NCBI GenBank assembly: GCA_050943935.1
Contig: JBMNQC010000004.1
Span: 114,640-178,639, forward strand
Direction: 5' to 3'
From: Heteroscillospira sp050943935
GTDB taxonomy: Bacteria; Bacillota; Clostridia; Oscillospirales; Oscillospiraceae
Length of the DNA: 64,000 nt
How positions within the stretch are numbered: position 1 is the stretch's first letter; each line of letters begins with the position of its first letter. The position numbers and the translations under genes are program-made. Of the stretch, positions 48,392 to 58,122 are shown one piece after another. Below the pieces are notes generated by a model that saw only the letters and a list, made by a program, of their open reading frames with translations, had not been told where the DNA came from and made no database searches.

Positions 48392-50443
48392 ATGAAGCAG
48401 AAAATTAAATGGAACATCCCTCGGGGGGAAACGGCCATTCCCCGGGAGCTTACAGACGCAGGGCTAAACCCTCTGCTGGCCGCCATGCTGTGCAGCCGGG
48501 GTATAACCGGCGCGCAGGAGGCCCTGGCCTTTATATACGGCGCCAACTGCATTTCCCTGTCCGAAATGGACTTCACGGATCTTGACAAGGCCTGTGACAG
48601 AATACGCCTGGCTGTCCGGAACGGCGAAAAGTGCGCCGTATTCGGCGACTACGATGTGGACGGCATAACCTCTACCTGTTTGATGACGGATTTTCTCCGC
48701 AATCACATGGGACTGAACTGCATCTCCTATATCCCCGACCGTATAGAGGAGGGCTACGGTCTGAACACCGCAGCGGTGAAATCTCTGGCTGAGCAGGGCG
48801 TAAAACTCATAGTCACCGTGGACTGCGGCATAACCGCCATGGAGGAAACGGCCTATGCCAAAAGCCTCGGTGTGGACATGATAATAACAGACCACCACGA
48901 GTGTCAGGAGCATCTGCCGGACGCTGCCGCCGTTGTGGACCCCAAGCGGGACGGCAGCTGTCACGAGGGCCATGCTCTCGCAGGCGTGGGTGTGGCTTTC
49001 CGTCTGGCCTGCGCCCTCAGCGGCGACACTCAGGCCATGCTGAAAGAATATGCCGACCTGGTTGCGGTTGGCACGGTGGCGGATGTTATGCCCCTCACAG
49101 GCTTCAACCGCGCCGTTGTTAAGGCCGGGCTTCGGAAGCTCTCGGACGATCCCCGCCCCGGTATAGGCGCCCTGCTGCACGAGACCGGCATGGACGCCCG
49201 CCGGGCCAGCGCCACTACCGTGGGCTTCACTCTGGCACCACGGCTCAACGCCGCGGGCCGTCTGGGCTGCGCCTGGCGCGCCGCCGAGCTGCTGATGGCC
49301 GCGGACTCGGACACCGCCGCCAGACTGGCCGCCGAGCTGTGTGAGCTCAACCGCTCCCGTCAGGACATGGAGCATGAGATATGGAATCAGGCCCGGGAAA
49401 TGCTGAAATCTCACCCGGCCGGAAGGCCCATAGTGCTGGTGGCCGAAAACTGGCATCAGGGCGTGGTGGGCATAGTGGCCTCCCGTCTGGCCGAAACCTA
49501 TTCCCTGCCCACGGTTATGATATGTCTGGACGGCAACAGAGGCAAGGGCTCCTGCCGCAGCTGCGGCAGCTTCAATCTCTTTGACGCTTTGAGCGCCTGT
49601 TCCCCTTATCTGGAGAGCTTCGGCGGTCACGCCCTGGCAGCCGGACTGAACATAAGCCGGGAAAACATACCCGCCTTTGAGCAGGCGCTGGCCGATTACT
49701 ACAGGGACAATCCCCCTGCAGAGCCGCCCAGTCTGGAGCTGGACCTGCGTATAGACGACCCCGAGATGCTGAGTATAGACTGCGTTCGCTCTCTGGATAT
49801 GCTGGAGCCCTGCGGCAACGGCAATCCCCGCCCAAGACTGTGCATAGTGAACGCCAGGCTGGACAGCATAATTCCCATGGGAGGAGGCCGGCATCTGCGC
49901 CTCGGTATAACCAAGCGCGGCCAGCGGCTGGAGTGCGTGTTTTTCTCCCACACGGAGAAGGAGCTGGGCCTCAAGGCCGGAGAGCTGGTGGACATCGCCT
50001 TTTATCCCCAGATAAATGAGTACCGCTCCAGAGTCTCCGTTCAGCTGATACTAACGGACATCCGCCCCAGCGACCAGCAAAAGCTGTGCAGCCGCCTGCT
50101 GCAAGGCTACGCTCCCGAATATGGCGAGGCCGGTGACATATTGCCCGGCCGCCGGGATTTTGCCGCTTGCTGGAGATATTTGGAAAGCCTTGGCGGCCAT
50201 CTGCGCTGTGCTCAGGGCGAGATAGACTATGTCCTGCACCCGCTGGGACTGCCGTCGGCCGTACTCTGCGCCGTACTGCGTGTTTTTTCAGAGGTTGGAC
50301 TTCTCCGCCTGAACATAGACGGAGACAAAATAGAAATCACTCAGGCTCACACCCGCGGCAAGGCAGATTTAAACGCCGCGCCTTTTATGAAAACGCTAAG
50401 CGCCGCAGCGAACACAGGGGGTATCAGTTATGGCAATCAGTAA
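48392..50443 (+). CDS. recJ: Single-stranded-DNA-specific exonuclease RecJ
   Basis: 683 residues. The DHH phosphoesterase motifs are present: VFGDYDVDGITSTCLM, IVTVDCGITAMEE, IITDHHECQEHLPDA and VGVAFRLA; the DHHA1 motif SFGGHALAAGL (written ESFGGHALAAG) follows. It degrades 5' single-stranded DNA in recombination and repair. The length is usual for Firmicutes. It overlaps the rel start by 14 bases, giving a coupled repair/stringent response operon. Confidence 0.95.
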   Translation: MKQKIKWNIPRGETAIPRELTDAGLNPLLAAMLCSRGITGAQEALAFIYGANCISLSEMDFTDLDKACDRIRLAVRNGEKCAVFGDYDVDGITSTCLMTDFLRNHMGLNCISYIPDRIEEGYGLNTAAVKSLAEQGVKLIVTVDCGITAMEETAYAKSLGVDMIITDHHECQEHLPDAAAVVDPKRDGSCHEGHALAGVGVAFRLACALSGDTQAMLKEYADLVAVGTVADVMPLTGFNRAVVKAGLRKLSDDPRPGIGALLHETGMDARRASATTVGFTLAPRLNAAGRLGCAWRAAELLMAADSDTAARLAAELCELNRSRQDMEHEIWNQAREMLKSHPAGRPIVLVAENWHQGVVGIVASRLAETYSLPTVMICLDGNRGKGSCRSCGSFNLFDALSACSPYLESFGGHALAAGLNISRENIPAFEQALADYYRDNPPAEPPSLELDLRIDDPEMLSIDCVRSLDMLEPCGNGNPRPRLCIVNARLDSIIPMGGGRHLRLGITKRGQRLECVFFSHTEKELGLKAGELVDIAFYPQINEYRSRVSVQLILTDIRPSDQQKLCSRLLQGYAPEYGEAGDILPGRRDFAACWRYLESLGGHLRCAQGEIDYVLHPLGLPSAVLCAVLRVFSEVGLLRLNIDGDKIEITQAHTRGKADLNAAPFMKTLSAAANTGGISYGNQ

Positions 50444-52688
50444 AACAGTACCGGAAATGTATCAGGACCTGGAAAAGACCGTACTTAAATACAATCCCAA
50501 TGCGGATATGGGCCGGGTTCACGCCGCCTTTGACTGCGCCGAGAGGGCACACTCCGGCCAGAAACGCAAGGACGGCTCTCCATATGTAACCCACGCCATC
50601 GCCGCGGCCCAGATAGCCGCCGAGATGGGTCTGGACGAGGACAGCGTAGTATCCGCCCTTCTGCACGACTGCATAGAGGACACCAGTCTGGAATACGACG
50701 ACATAGCCCGCCAGTTCGGCACAGAAGTTGCCGACATAGTGGACGGCGTCACCAAACTGACGAGAGTGCAGTACACCTCCAAAGAGGATGAGCAGATGGA
50801 GAACATGCGGAAAATGCTCATGGCCATGAGCAAGGACATCCGCGTTATCCTTATAAAGATCGCCGACCGCCTGCACAATATGCGCACCATGGAGTACCAG
50901 ACTCCAGAGAAGCAGCGCAGCAAATCCCGGGAGACCATGCAGATTTACGCTCCCATCGCCCACCGTCTCGGTATGCAGAGGGTAAAGTGGGAGCTGGAGG
51001 ACCTCTCCCTGCTGTATCTGGATCCCGTGGGCTACAAGGAGATAACCGACGCTCTGGAGTCCCGCCGCCCGGAGCTGGAGAAGTTCATGCACGGCATGGA
51101 GGACAAGATTAAGGCCCGGCTGGAGGAAAACGGCATCAAGTCCACCGTATACAGCCGCATAAAGCACATCTACAGCATATACCGCAAGATGTACACCCAG
51201 CATCTGGACCTTTCGGAGATATTCGACCTGTGCGCCCTGCGGGTGATAGTGGATGAGCTGGGCGACTGCTACAACGTGCTGGGCTATGTGCACGAGATGT
51301 TCAACCCCGTGCCCGGCCGCTTCAAGGACTATGTATCCACCCCCAAGCCCAACGGCTATCAGAGCATACACACCACAGTAATAGGAACCGAGGGCATACC
51401 CTTCGAGGTGCAGATACGCACCTGGGATATGCACCACACAGCGGAATACGGCGTAGCCGCCCACTGGAAATACAAGAGCGGCTCCCGTGGCGTAAGAACC
51501 GGCGACGAGGAGAAGTTCGCCTGGGTGCGCCGTCTGCTGGAAACCCAGCAGGAATCCGAGGCTCAGGACTTTTTCCACGACCTGAAGGTGGATATGTTTG
51601 CCGACGAGGTTTTCGTATTCTCCCCAAAGGGCGACGTTATAAATCTGCCCGCCGGCGCAACTCCCATAGACTTTGCCTACAACATCCATTCCGCCGTGGG
51701 CAACCGCATGGTGGGCGCAAAGATAAACGGCCGCATAGTCCCAATCGGCCATGTGCTGCAAAACGGCGATATAGTGGATATCATCACCGCAAAGAACTCC
51801 ACCGGACCCAGCCGTGACTGGCTGAACATTGCAAAGAGCGGTACGGCCCGCACCAAGATAAAGCAGTGGTTCAAAAAGGAGAAGCGCGAAGAAAACATAG
51901 TCACCGGCCGGGACATGTTCGAGTCGGAGCTGAAGAAAAACGCCATCTCCGTCAGCGCAGTTATGGACGACGAGCTGCTGCCCCAGATAATCAAAAAGCT
52001 CAGCTTCGCCAGCATGGACGATATGTACGCCGCCATAGGCTACGGCGGCATCACCTCCACCCGGGTCGTAAACCGCATAAAGGATGAAATGATACGCGCC
52101 CACAAGCCCCTGCACAAGACCGTGCTGGACAAGCTGAACGAGCAGGCGGACCGCCGCCAGAAGAAGCCCCAGAAGGCCGTGCACGGTATACTTGTGGAGG
52201 GCCTGGACAACTGCCTCATCAAATTCTCCCGCTGCTGCACACCCATCCCCGGAGACGAGGTGGTGGGCTTCATCACCCGTGGCAACGGCGTTTCCGTCCA
52301 CTGCCGCGACTGCACCAACTTCACAAATTCCACCGATTCCGGCAGCGGACGCTGGATAAGCGTCTCCTGGGCCGACGACACCTCCGGCGACAAATATTCC
52401 TGTACCCTGCACATATCCTCGGTTCAGCGCAACGGCCTCATAATGGATGTGGCCACGGTGCTCAACAGCCTCAACGCCCAGGTGCGCAGCGTAAACGCCA
52501 AGGATCTGCCCGCTCAGGGCCTGTCGGTTGCCAGCGTCACCGTGGAGGTAAAAAACACCGACGAAGTACGCACCATCATAAACCGCCTGAACACCATAAA
52601 GGGCGTTGTAGAGGTGCTCCGCGCCGGGCATCAGACCGGCATACAGAAGCTTAGGGAAGCAATTCATGAGGAGAAGGAGAACCAATGA
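50430..52688 (+). CDS. rel: Bifunctional (p)ppGpp synthetase/hydrolase Rel
   Basis: 752 residues. Domains in order: HD hydrolase (ALLHDCIEDTSLEYDD, IADRLHNMRTM), synthetase (GRFKDYVSTPKPNGYQS with the RxKD motif of bifunctional enzymes, VQIRTWDMHHTAEYG), TGS (VFVFSPKGDVINLPAGATPI), a zinc-finger-like region (CCTPIPGDEVVGF, HCRDC) and a C-terminal ACT domain. It makes and degrades the alarmone in response to starvation at the ribosome. All active-site motifs look intact. Confidence 0.97.
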   Translation: MAISKTVPEMYQDLEKTVLKYNPNADMGRVHAAFDCAERAHSGQKRKDGSPYVTHAIAAAQIAAEMGLDEDSVVSALLHDCIEDTSLEYDDIARQFGTEVADIVDGVTKLTRVQYTSKEDEQMENMRKMLMAMSKDIRVILIKIADRLHNMRTMEYQTPEKQRSKSRETMQIYAPIAHRLGMQRVKWELEDLSLLYLDPVGYKEITDALESRRPELEKFMHGMEDKIKARLEENGIKSTVYSRIKHIYSIYRKMYTQHLDLSEIFDLCALRVIVDELGDCYNVLGYVHEMFNPVPGRFKDYVSTPKPNGYQSIHTTVIGTEGIPFEVQIRTWDMHHTAEYGVAAHWKYKSGSRGVRTGDEEKFAWVRRLLETQQESEAQDFFHDLKVDMFADEVFVFSPKGDVINLPAGATPIDFAYNIHSAVGNRMVGAKINGRIVPIGHVLQNGDIVDIITAKNSTGPSRDWLNIAKSGTARTKIKQWFKKEKREENIVTGRDMFESELKKNAISVSAVMDDELLPQIIKKLSFASMDDMYAAIGYGGITSTRVVNRIKDEMIRAHKPLHKTVLDKLNEQADRRQKKPQKAVHGILVEGLDNCLIKFSRCCTPIPGDEVVGFITRGNGVSVHCRDCTNFTNSTDSGSGRWISVSWADDTSGDKYSCTLHISSVQRNGLIMDVATVLNSLNAQVRSVNAKDLPAQGLSVASVTVEVKNTDEVRTIINRLNTIKGVVEVLRAGHQTGIQKLREAIHEEKENQ

Positions 52689-53128
52689 GAGCCGTACTCA
52701 CACGAGTAAAAGAGGCCTCCGTCGCCATTGACGGAGACATACACGGAAAAATAGCGAAGGGTTTTCTGGTGCTGCTGGGCGTGCATACGTCCGACACCCA
52801 GGCTCAGGCCGACAAAATAGCAGAGAAGATATGCCATATGCGCATCTTTGAGGATGAAAACGGCAAAATGAATATAGGCCCCGCCGACGCGGGGGCGGAA
52901 ATACTCATAATCAGCCAGTTCACCCTGTACGGCGACTGCCGCTCACGCCGTCCCGGTTTTACCGACGCGGCCCGTCCGGAAACCGCCGTCCCCCTCTATG
53001 AGCGGGTCATAGCCCGCTGCCGGGAAAATGGCTTCCATGTGGAGACCGGAGTTTTCGGCGCAGATATGCAGGTTTCCTCCGTAAACGACGGTCCCGTGAC
53101 CCTTATTCTGGATACCGACACACTTTGA
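52685..53128 (+). CDS. dtd: D-aminoacyl-tRNA deacylase
   Basis: 147 residues with MRAVLTRVKEASVAIDG, the active-site motif SQFTLYGDCR and the chiral-proofreading NDGPVT near the end. It removes D-amino acids (and glycine on tRNA-Ala) from tRNAs. ATG 52685 overlaps the rel stop by four bases. It commonly follows rel in Firmicutes. Confidence 0.96.
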   Translation: MRAVLTRVKEASVAIDGDIHGKIAKGFLVLLGVHTSDTQAQADKIAEKICHMRIFEDENGKMNIGPADAGAEILIISQFTLYGDCRSRRPGFTDAARPETAVPLYERVIARCRENGFHVETGVFGADMQVSSVNDGPVTLILDTDTL

Positions 53129-53142
53129 CAGGAGGAATATTC

Positions 53143-53754
53143 ATGCTTATTAAAGACTTTCAGCTTGGACAGCTGGAGACCAACTGCTATGTGGTCACCG
53201 ACGAGGCCACAATGGAATGTGCCGTAATTGACCCGGGCGATGAGGCCAACACCGTTCTGGACTATCTTGAGGAGCACAAGCTCACCTGCCGCTTCATCTT
53301 CCTTACGCACGGCCACTTTGACCACACTATGGCCGTGAACGAGCTGGCCGCCGAGACCGGCGCCAAGGTGTGCATAAACGAAAAAGACACCCATGTAAGC
53401 GGGGAAACTGTCCAGTTCGCCTTCTCTCCTCCCGACGGCTCCGTGCTCTACTCCGAGGGCGCCGTTATCCACATGGGTTCCCTGGACTTCAAGGTGCTGG
53501 AGACGCCCGGCCACTCTCCGGGAAGCGTCACTCTGCAGTGCGGAAATGTGCTCTTCACCGGAGACACCCTTTTCCGGGATTCCTGCGGCCGCACCGACCT
53601 GCCCGGCGGCGATATGGGCGCTCTTATGGCCTCGCTGCGGCGTCTGGCTCTGCTGCCCGGCGATTACGAGGTATATCCCGGCCACATGGATTCCACCACG
53701 CTGGAGCACGAGAGGCGCTTCAACTACTACATCACCTGTGCTCTTAACCGTTAA
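53143..53754 (+). CDS. Metallo-beta-lactamase-fold hydrolase (glyoxalase II-like)
   Basis: 203 residues with the metal motif THGHFDH, then GHSPGSVTLQCG, TGDTLFRDSCGRTD and a late VYPGHMDSTTLEHE. Such short proteins hydrolyse thioesters or related substrates; the precise one is unknown. ATG 53143 with GGAGGAA is preferred over an upstream start overlapping dtd. It is the last gene of recJ-rel-dtd, a typical Firmicutes arrangement. Confidence 0.92.
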   Translation: MLIKDFQLGQLETNCYVVTDEATMECAVIDPGDEANTVLDYLEEHKLTCRFIFLTHGHFDHTMAVNELAAETGAKVCINEKDTHVSGETVQFAFSPPDGSVLYSEGAVIHMGSLDFKVLETPGHSPGSVTLQCGNVLFTGDTLFRDSCGRTDLPGGDMGALMASLRRLALLPGDYEVYPGHMDSTTLEHERRFNYYITCALNR

Positions 53755-53759
53755 AAATC

Positions 53760-53803
53760 AAACTCCCCGGCAGCTCTTATCGGAGCTGCCGGGGAGTTTT
53801 TTA
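53760..53803. terminator. Bidirectional terminator between the rel operon and tctA1
   Basis: Arms AACTCCCCGGCAGCTC and GAGCTGCCGGGGAGTT, with A and T runs on either side; both convergent operons end here. Confidence 0.92.
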
Positions 53804-53823
53804 TTTTGGAGGTAATTGAAAGC

Positions 53824-55338
53824 TCAGTTGGCAACCGTCTGCTTGGCAGCCTTTTTCTCCTTCCAGGCGCTGAGCAGAGAGTTTGCCACAAAGATGAAGG
53901 AGAGAACTACAAACACACAGGTCACGGGACGGGTAATAAAGATACTCCAGTCGTTGTGGCTGCTGCGCAGGGCCATACGGACCTCGCGCTCGAACATGGT
54001 GCCCAGCACCAGGCCCAGAACGGTGGGCGCGGTGGGGAAACCGGAACGGGCCATTACATATCCAACCAGGCCCAGGAAAATAGTGATGGCCACATCAAAG
54101 AGGTTATTGCGCAGGGCAAAAGAGCCTACAAGAGACAGAACTACCAGGCAGGCATTCAGGTAGTTGGTAGGCACATCCAGCACGCGAACAAAAAGGCGCA
54201 TTGCCACCAGCTGAATAAGGACCATGAAGATGGTGCCCACAAGCAGTGTGGTGAACATACCGATGACAACATCCATGTGCTCGGTAAAGAGCAGAGAACC
54301 GGGAGTGAGGCCCTGAATCATCAGGCCGCCCAGCAGGACGGAGGTAACTGCGTCGCCGGGAATACCAAGAGTCATCATGGGCACCAGAGCGCCGCCGCAT
54401 ACGCCGTTGTTGGATGCCTCGGAAGCGATAACGCCGTTGTAGTTGCCCTTGCCGAAGCTGTCGGGATCCTTGGAGAAGCGCTTGGCCTGGTCATAGGCCA
54501 GGAAAGTAGCGATATTGGCGCCGGCTGCGGGAACAATACCGATAGCCGTGCCTATGAGGCTTGAACGCATGATGTTCCACTTTGCCTCTTTCCACTCACT
54601 CCAGGGAGGAATGAAGGAGCGCAGACTGTAATCGGAAATTTTCCTGGCCTTTACATTGCTGCTTTCCTCACAAACGCTGGCCAGAATCTGAGGGATTGAG
54701 TAGAGGCCTATCATGGCCGGAAGCAGGTTGATGCCGCTCATGAGGTTAACATTGTGGAAGGTGAAGCGGAGCTCGCCCCAGATGGGGTCAACGCCCACGA
54801 AGGACATTACCAGACCGATGCAGCCTGCCACAAGGCCTTTGGCCAGGTTCTTGCCGGATACAGCAGCTATGATGGTCAGGCCGAACAGAGCCAGGGAGGC
54901 ATACTCGGGAGCGGAAAAGCTGGTGCAGAGGGAGGCCAGCGCCGGAGCCAGAGTCACCAGAATCAGCCAGCTCACCAGGCTTCCTGCGCCGGAGGCAAAA
55001 ACAGCCCAGCCCAGAGCCTTGTTGGCCTGGCCGTTCTGGGCCATAGGGTGGCCGTCAATTGTGGTTACAACCGCGGAGGGGGTGCCGGGGATGTTCAGCA
55101 GGATGGCGGAGATTGCGCCGCCGGCCATGCCGCCCACATAGCAGCCCAGCATCATGCCTATGGCGGTTACGGGGTCGAGAGTAAAGGTCAGGGGGATAAG
55201 CAGGGCTATGCCCATTGATGCAGTCAGGCCGGGCAGGCAGCCGAACACCAGACCCATGAAGGTTCCCACAAAGACCATGACCATGGTCAGAGGGTCAGTT
55301 ATGGTGTTGAGCACACCGCTTACATAAACTTCAAACAT
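53824..55338 (-). CDS. tctA: Tripartite tricarboxylate transporter, large membrane subunit (copy 1)
   Basis: 504 residues with about 11 membrane segments. The TctA signature is GAISAILLNIPGTPSAVVTT, followed by GHPMAQNGQANKALG. It forms the transport channel of a three-part, ion-driven carboxylate uptake system. ATG 55338 follows GAGAGGAGAG. The partners tctB and tctC lie just upstream. It is very similar to the second copy at 58123-59631, so the two clusters arose by duplication. Confidence 0.94.
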   Translation of the reverse strand: MFEVYVSGVLNTITDPLTMVMVFVGTFMGLVFGCLPGLTASMGIALLIPLTFTLDPVTAIGMMLGCYVGGMAGGAISAILLNIPGTPSAVVTTIDGHPMAQNGQANKALGWAVFASGAGSLVSWLILVTLAPALASLCTSFSAPEYASLALFGLTIIAAVSGKNLAKGLVAGCIGLVMSFVGVDPIWGELRFTFHNVNLMSGINLLPAMIGLYSIPQILASVCEESSNVKARKISDYSLRSFIPPWSEWKEAKWNIMRSSLIGTAIGIVPAAGANIATFLAYDQAKRFSKDPDSFGKGNYNGVIASEASNNGVCGGALVPMMTLGIPGDAVTSVLLGGLMIQGLTPGSLLFTEHMDVVIGMFTTLLVGTIFMVLIQLVAMRLFVRVLDVPTNYLNACLVVLSLVGSFALRNNLFDVAITIFLGLVGYVMARSGFPTAPTVLGLVLGTMFEREVRMALRSSHNDWSIFITRPVTCVFVVLSFIFVANSLLSAWKEKKAAKQTVAN

Positions 55339-55356
55339 CTCTTCTCTCTCCTCTCA

Positions 55357-55860
55357 TTAAATACCGCGAATCATGTCCATCAGAGGGTCAGGGAAGGAAA
55401 CCTTGAAGAACACGCCGAAAACTACATACATCACCACACAGGCAATTACGGCGATAAGCACAGTAAGCTTCATGGGACGGGAGCGGTCCAGCATCAGGGA
55501 CTCAGCAAGGACAAAGATAAAGGTGCTCAGGGTAAAACCAATAACATTCCACATTGCCGCATATGCACATATGAAAAGGAAAGTGAGCACGGCCTTGCGG
55601 GGCACAAGCGGCACCTTTTCAGAGCTTTTGTCCACAGGATGGCGCTTCAGCCATGCAATATTAACAGCCAGGAGATATGCGTTGAGCAGCAGGATAGCAA
55701 TATAAACCGCCTTTGGAAAGGCCATGGATGACATGGAGCCGTCAGACGTGGGCATGCCCGTAGTCTGCGCAATATAGAGCATAAATACCGATACGGCCAT
55801 CAGCGTCAGAATGAATACCAGCTCAAAATACTTTTTGTTCCTCTCTTTGTACGTGACCAT
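55357..55860 (-). CDS. tctB: Tripartite tricarboxylate transporter, small membrane subunit (copy 1)
   Basis: 167 residues with four hydrophobic segments, for example LVFILTLMAVSVFMLYIAQT and AVLTFLFICAYAAMWNVIGF. The length and position between tctA and tctC mark it as TctB. ATG 55860 with AAGGAGGT upstream is chosen over a longer frame. It ends 18 bases before tctA. Confidence 0.9.
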   Translation of the reverse strand: MVTYKERNKKYFELVFILTLMAVSVFMLYIAQTTGMPTSDGSMSSMAFPKAVYIAILLLNAYLLAVNIAWLKRHPVDKSSEKVPLVPRKAVLTFLFICAYAAMWNVIGFTLSTFIFVLAESLMLDRSRPMKLTVLIAVIACVVMYVVFGVFFKVSFPDPLMDMIRGI

Positions 55861-55965
55861 ATTTGACCTCCTTAAAATACTGCCTGACCAGCGGCCTACA
55901 GGGGCACACACCTGCGTATATTCCGGGTATATGCTCCTGTCGGTCGATGGTCACGCTCAAATTTG

Positions 55966-55996
55966 GGAGGGCGAAGGCGATCCCCCGCCCTCCTTT
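55966..55996 (-). promoter_or_regulatory. Intercistronic hairpin between tctC1 and tctB1
   Basis: Minus strand arms GGAGGGCG and CGCCCTCC. The T-tail is weak, so it may be a partial terminator or an mRNA end stabiliser that keeps binding-protein mRNA in excess. A similar hairpin lies at the same place in cluster 2. Confidence 0.55.
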
Positions 55997-56018
55997 TAAA
56001 CTTTTAAGCGCTTTGGAC

Positions 56019-57104
56019 TCAGGCGGTGAAAACCTTCTCGGCCAGAACCTCGGCACCGGCATAGAGAGTGTCAACAACATAGGTGTCCAGCTCGGAACCG
56101 TGCAGGCCGGGAGCATCGAAGCCGCTCTCTGCGGCCAGAGCCTGGAACTTCTCGGACTGAGTGGCATTGTAGAGCATCTCAGACAGAGCGGTCTTTATCT
56201 CGGGATCCAGACCAGCAGGAGCCAGAGCGAAGCAGACGGTCTGAGCAACATCGCCGTAGGGGAAGACATCGAGATCATACTCGGCAAAGGTGGGGACATC
56301 GGGGAAAGCCTCAAGGCGCTCCTCGGTGAAGGTGCCGATAATGACCAGCTCGCCGGACTTAATCTGGCTCATGCAGCTGTTGGGCTTCAGAACGCCGGCA
56401 TCCAGGTGGCCGCCCAGAAGCTCGGTGACAACGCGGGCGTCGCCGTCGGAGTAAGGAGTCAGCTGGAAGGTGCCCTCGCCCATAGCCATGTCCAGGAACT
56501 TGGCGGTAGCCTGGTTGGTGTTGTTGGTGCCGGGGTTGCCCAGAGTGATGGTGCCGGGGTTGGCCTTGGCGGCATCCAGGTACTTCTCCAGAGTGTCGTA
56601 CTCGCCGCCGGCCTTGGCAACGAGAACCATGGGGTCAGAGGAAATCTGGCACAGGAAGTCGGCATCCTCAACCTTGGCCTCCATACGGCCCTGAGCAATC
56701 AGGCCCAGATAAGAGGTGGAGCCGAAAGCGATGGTGTAGCCGTCGGCCTTGGAGGTGAGAGCCTGGGTGATACCAACGGCAGAGCCGCCACCGGAAACAC
56801 AGGTGACAACGATATTAACATCGTACATCTCTGCAACTATGGCCTGGATATTGCGGGCCATGACGTCGAAGGCGCCGCCGGCAGCGAAGGGAACAATAAG
56901 GGTGATTTCCTTCTTGGGGAAGCCCTCGGGCCATACGACCTCGTGAGTGTCCTCACCGGGAGCAGAGGACTCGGGAGCAGTAGACTCCGGAGCGCTGGAT
57001 TCGGGAGCGGTGGACTCGGGAGTCTTGTTGCCGCCGCAGCCAACCAGCACGGTCAGCATCATGGCAACAGCAAGAATCAGTGCGAGGGTTCTGTTCAGTT
57101 TCAT
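56019..57104 (-). CDS. tctC: Tripartite tricarboxylate transporter, substrate-binding lipoprotein (copy 1)
   Basis: 361 residues. A lipoprotein signal peptide (LALILAVAMMLTVLVGC) anchors it outside the membrane. A linker of PEST/PESS-AP repeats leads to the TctC binding fold (WPEGFPKKEITLIVPFAAGG, GNPGTNNTNQATAKFL). It captures the carboxylate substrate. It is nearly identical in the mature part to copy 2. ATG 57104 with GGAGGAAT is chosen over a long upstream extension. A GTATAC palindrome lies about 80 bases upstream. Confidence 0.94.
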   Translation of the reverse strand: MKLNRTLALILAVAMMLTVLVGCGGNKTPESTAPESSAPESTAPESSAPGEDTHEVVWPEGFPKKEITLIVPFAAGGAFDVMARNIQAIVAEMYDVNIVVTCVSGGGSAVGITQALTSKADGYTIAFGSTSYLGLIAQGRMEAKVEDADFLCQISSDPMVLVAKAGGEYDTLEKYLDAAKANPGTITLGNPGTNNTNQATAKFLDMAMGEGTFQLTPYSDGDARVVTELLGGHLDAGVLKPNSCMSQIKSGELVIIGTFTEERLEAFPDVPTFAEYDLDVFPYGDVAQTVCFALAPAGLDPEIKTALSEMLYNATQSEKFQALAAESGFDAPGLHGSELDTYVVDTLYAGAEVLAEKVFTA

Positions 57105-57181
57105 TTTTATTCCTCCATTTCTATTTATGAAAACCGCTTCTGCGGATTTCAGCTGATTTTTAGTAGATTGAATAATGCACA

Positions 57182-57191
57182 ATGTATACAA
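57182..57191. promoter_or_regulatory. GTATAC-type operator upstream of tctC1
   Basis: ATGTATACAA with centre GTATAC at 57184-57189; related sites precede tctC2, gntR2 and larA. Confidence 0.6.
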
Positions 57192-57230
57192 CCTGTGTGA
57201 AAACTTTATCTCCCCGAAGGGAGAAGTTTT

Positions 57231-57914
57231 CTAGGATATTGCATGCAGGCTGCGGTGGGCAAATTCATTCATCACCCTCTGCTTCGTGCGGCTTAAATGC
57301 GTTTTATATATTTCCGCCGCCCGGTCCACATCCCCGTCTAAAAGCGCGTCAATCGTCTCTATATGCTCCTGCTGGGATTGCACGGCCCGCGAGCCCATTT
57401 GCAGAGAAATATACAGACACATGGAGTTCATAGCTGCAATTTTTTCTGAAACATCCTTTATAAAAGCGTTGTCGTTAAGATTCATAATCTGCCCATGGAA
57501 GCGGATGTCGAGGTCCGCGTGCTTGTGCACATCAGCCTCGCCGCTTGCCAGAAGTTTCACCATCTCCTTGCGCAGCGCCTCAAACCTCGCCACAGCTTCC
57601 GGAGACATTGTCAAGGGAGCGATTTCTATGGCTCGCAGTTCCAGCATTTCCCGCAAATCCAGAACATCAAGCATGTATTTCACATCAAATTTTTTAACAT
57701 ATGCGCCGCGGTTGGGAATCAAAGTTACCAGACCATCACCAACCAGACGGTAAAGCACCTCCCGCACAGGCGAGCGGCTGATATTGAACCGGCTCGCAAG
57801 CTCCTGTTCCTTGAGCTGCTCCCCTTCGCGCAGAGCGCAGGTGACTATTTCCTGACGGAGTATTTTATACAGCTGTTCCTGTATGCTGGAACAGCATATG
57901 GTTTGGCTTTCCAA
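57231..57914 (-). CDS. GntR/FadR-type regulator (cluster 1)
   Basis: 227 residues. The winged HTH is QEQLYKILRQEI with ELASRFNISRSPVREVLYRL and the wing GDGLVTLIPNRGAYVKKF. The C-terminal FCD domain (EMLELRAIEIAPL, DIRFHGQIMNLNDN) binds a small metabolite, often a carboxylate. The start is TTG 57914 with AAGGAGGTAG. It sits upstream of tctC1 in the same direction and probably controls that transporter. Confidence 0.92.
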   Translation of the reverse strand: MESQTICCSSIQEQLYKILRQEIVTCALREGEQLKEQELASRFNISRSPVREVLYRLVGDGLVTLIPNRGAYVKKFDVKYMLDVLDLREMLELRAIEIAPLTMSPEAVARFEALRKEMVKLLASGEADVHKHADLDIRFHGQIMNLNDNAFIKDVSEKIAAMNSMCLYISLQMGSRAVQSQQEHIETIDALLDGDVDRAAEIYKTHLSRTKQRVMNEFAHRSLHAIS

Positions 57915-57951
57915 TGACTACCTCCTTGAGCGCGGCTGCTGCATATCCTAA

Positions 57952-57977
57952 GATGCATACATTATAAAATATACATT
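57952..57977 (-). promoter_or_regulatory. Possible operator upstream of gntR1
   Basis: GATGCATACATT and AATATACATTCC, two imperfect copies of the ATACATT half-site, lie about 40 bases before the gntR1 start. Weaker than the GTATAC palindromes. Confidence 0.4.
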
Positions 57978-58060
57978 CCACTATATAAAGTTAAGAAAAA
58001 AGTCGAAAAAGTAAAGATGTTATAAATATAACGAAAATTTCTGGCTTTATAAACAGCAAA

Positions 58061-58099
58061 AAGAAGCACTCCGCACTACTGATAGTGCGGAGTGCTTCT
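58061..58099 (-). terminator. Intrinsic terminator after tctA2
   Basis: Minus strand arms AGAAGCACTCCGCACTA and TAGTGCGGAGTGCTTCT with a T-rich tail. Confidence 0.93.
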
Positions 58100-58122
58100 A
58101 TATATTGGAGGTAATACGAAGC

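Noticed and set aside
50424..52685. An open frame of about 750 codons antisense to rel
   Set aside because: It is the mirror of the highly biased codon use of rel, has no ribosome-binding site and gives a glycine/valine/alanine-rich product with no motif. The same holds for long antisense frames over folC (31076-33160), tctA2 and tctC2.
56950..57040. PEST/PESS-AP repeats as a tandem DNA repeat of interest
   Set aside because: They encode the flexible linker after the lipoprotein anchor, which is common in binding proteins of this group.
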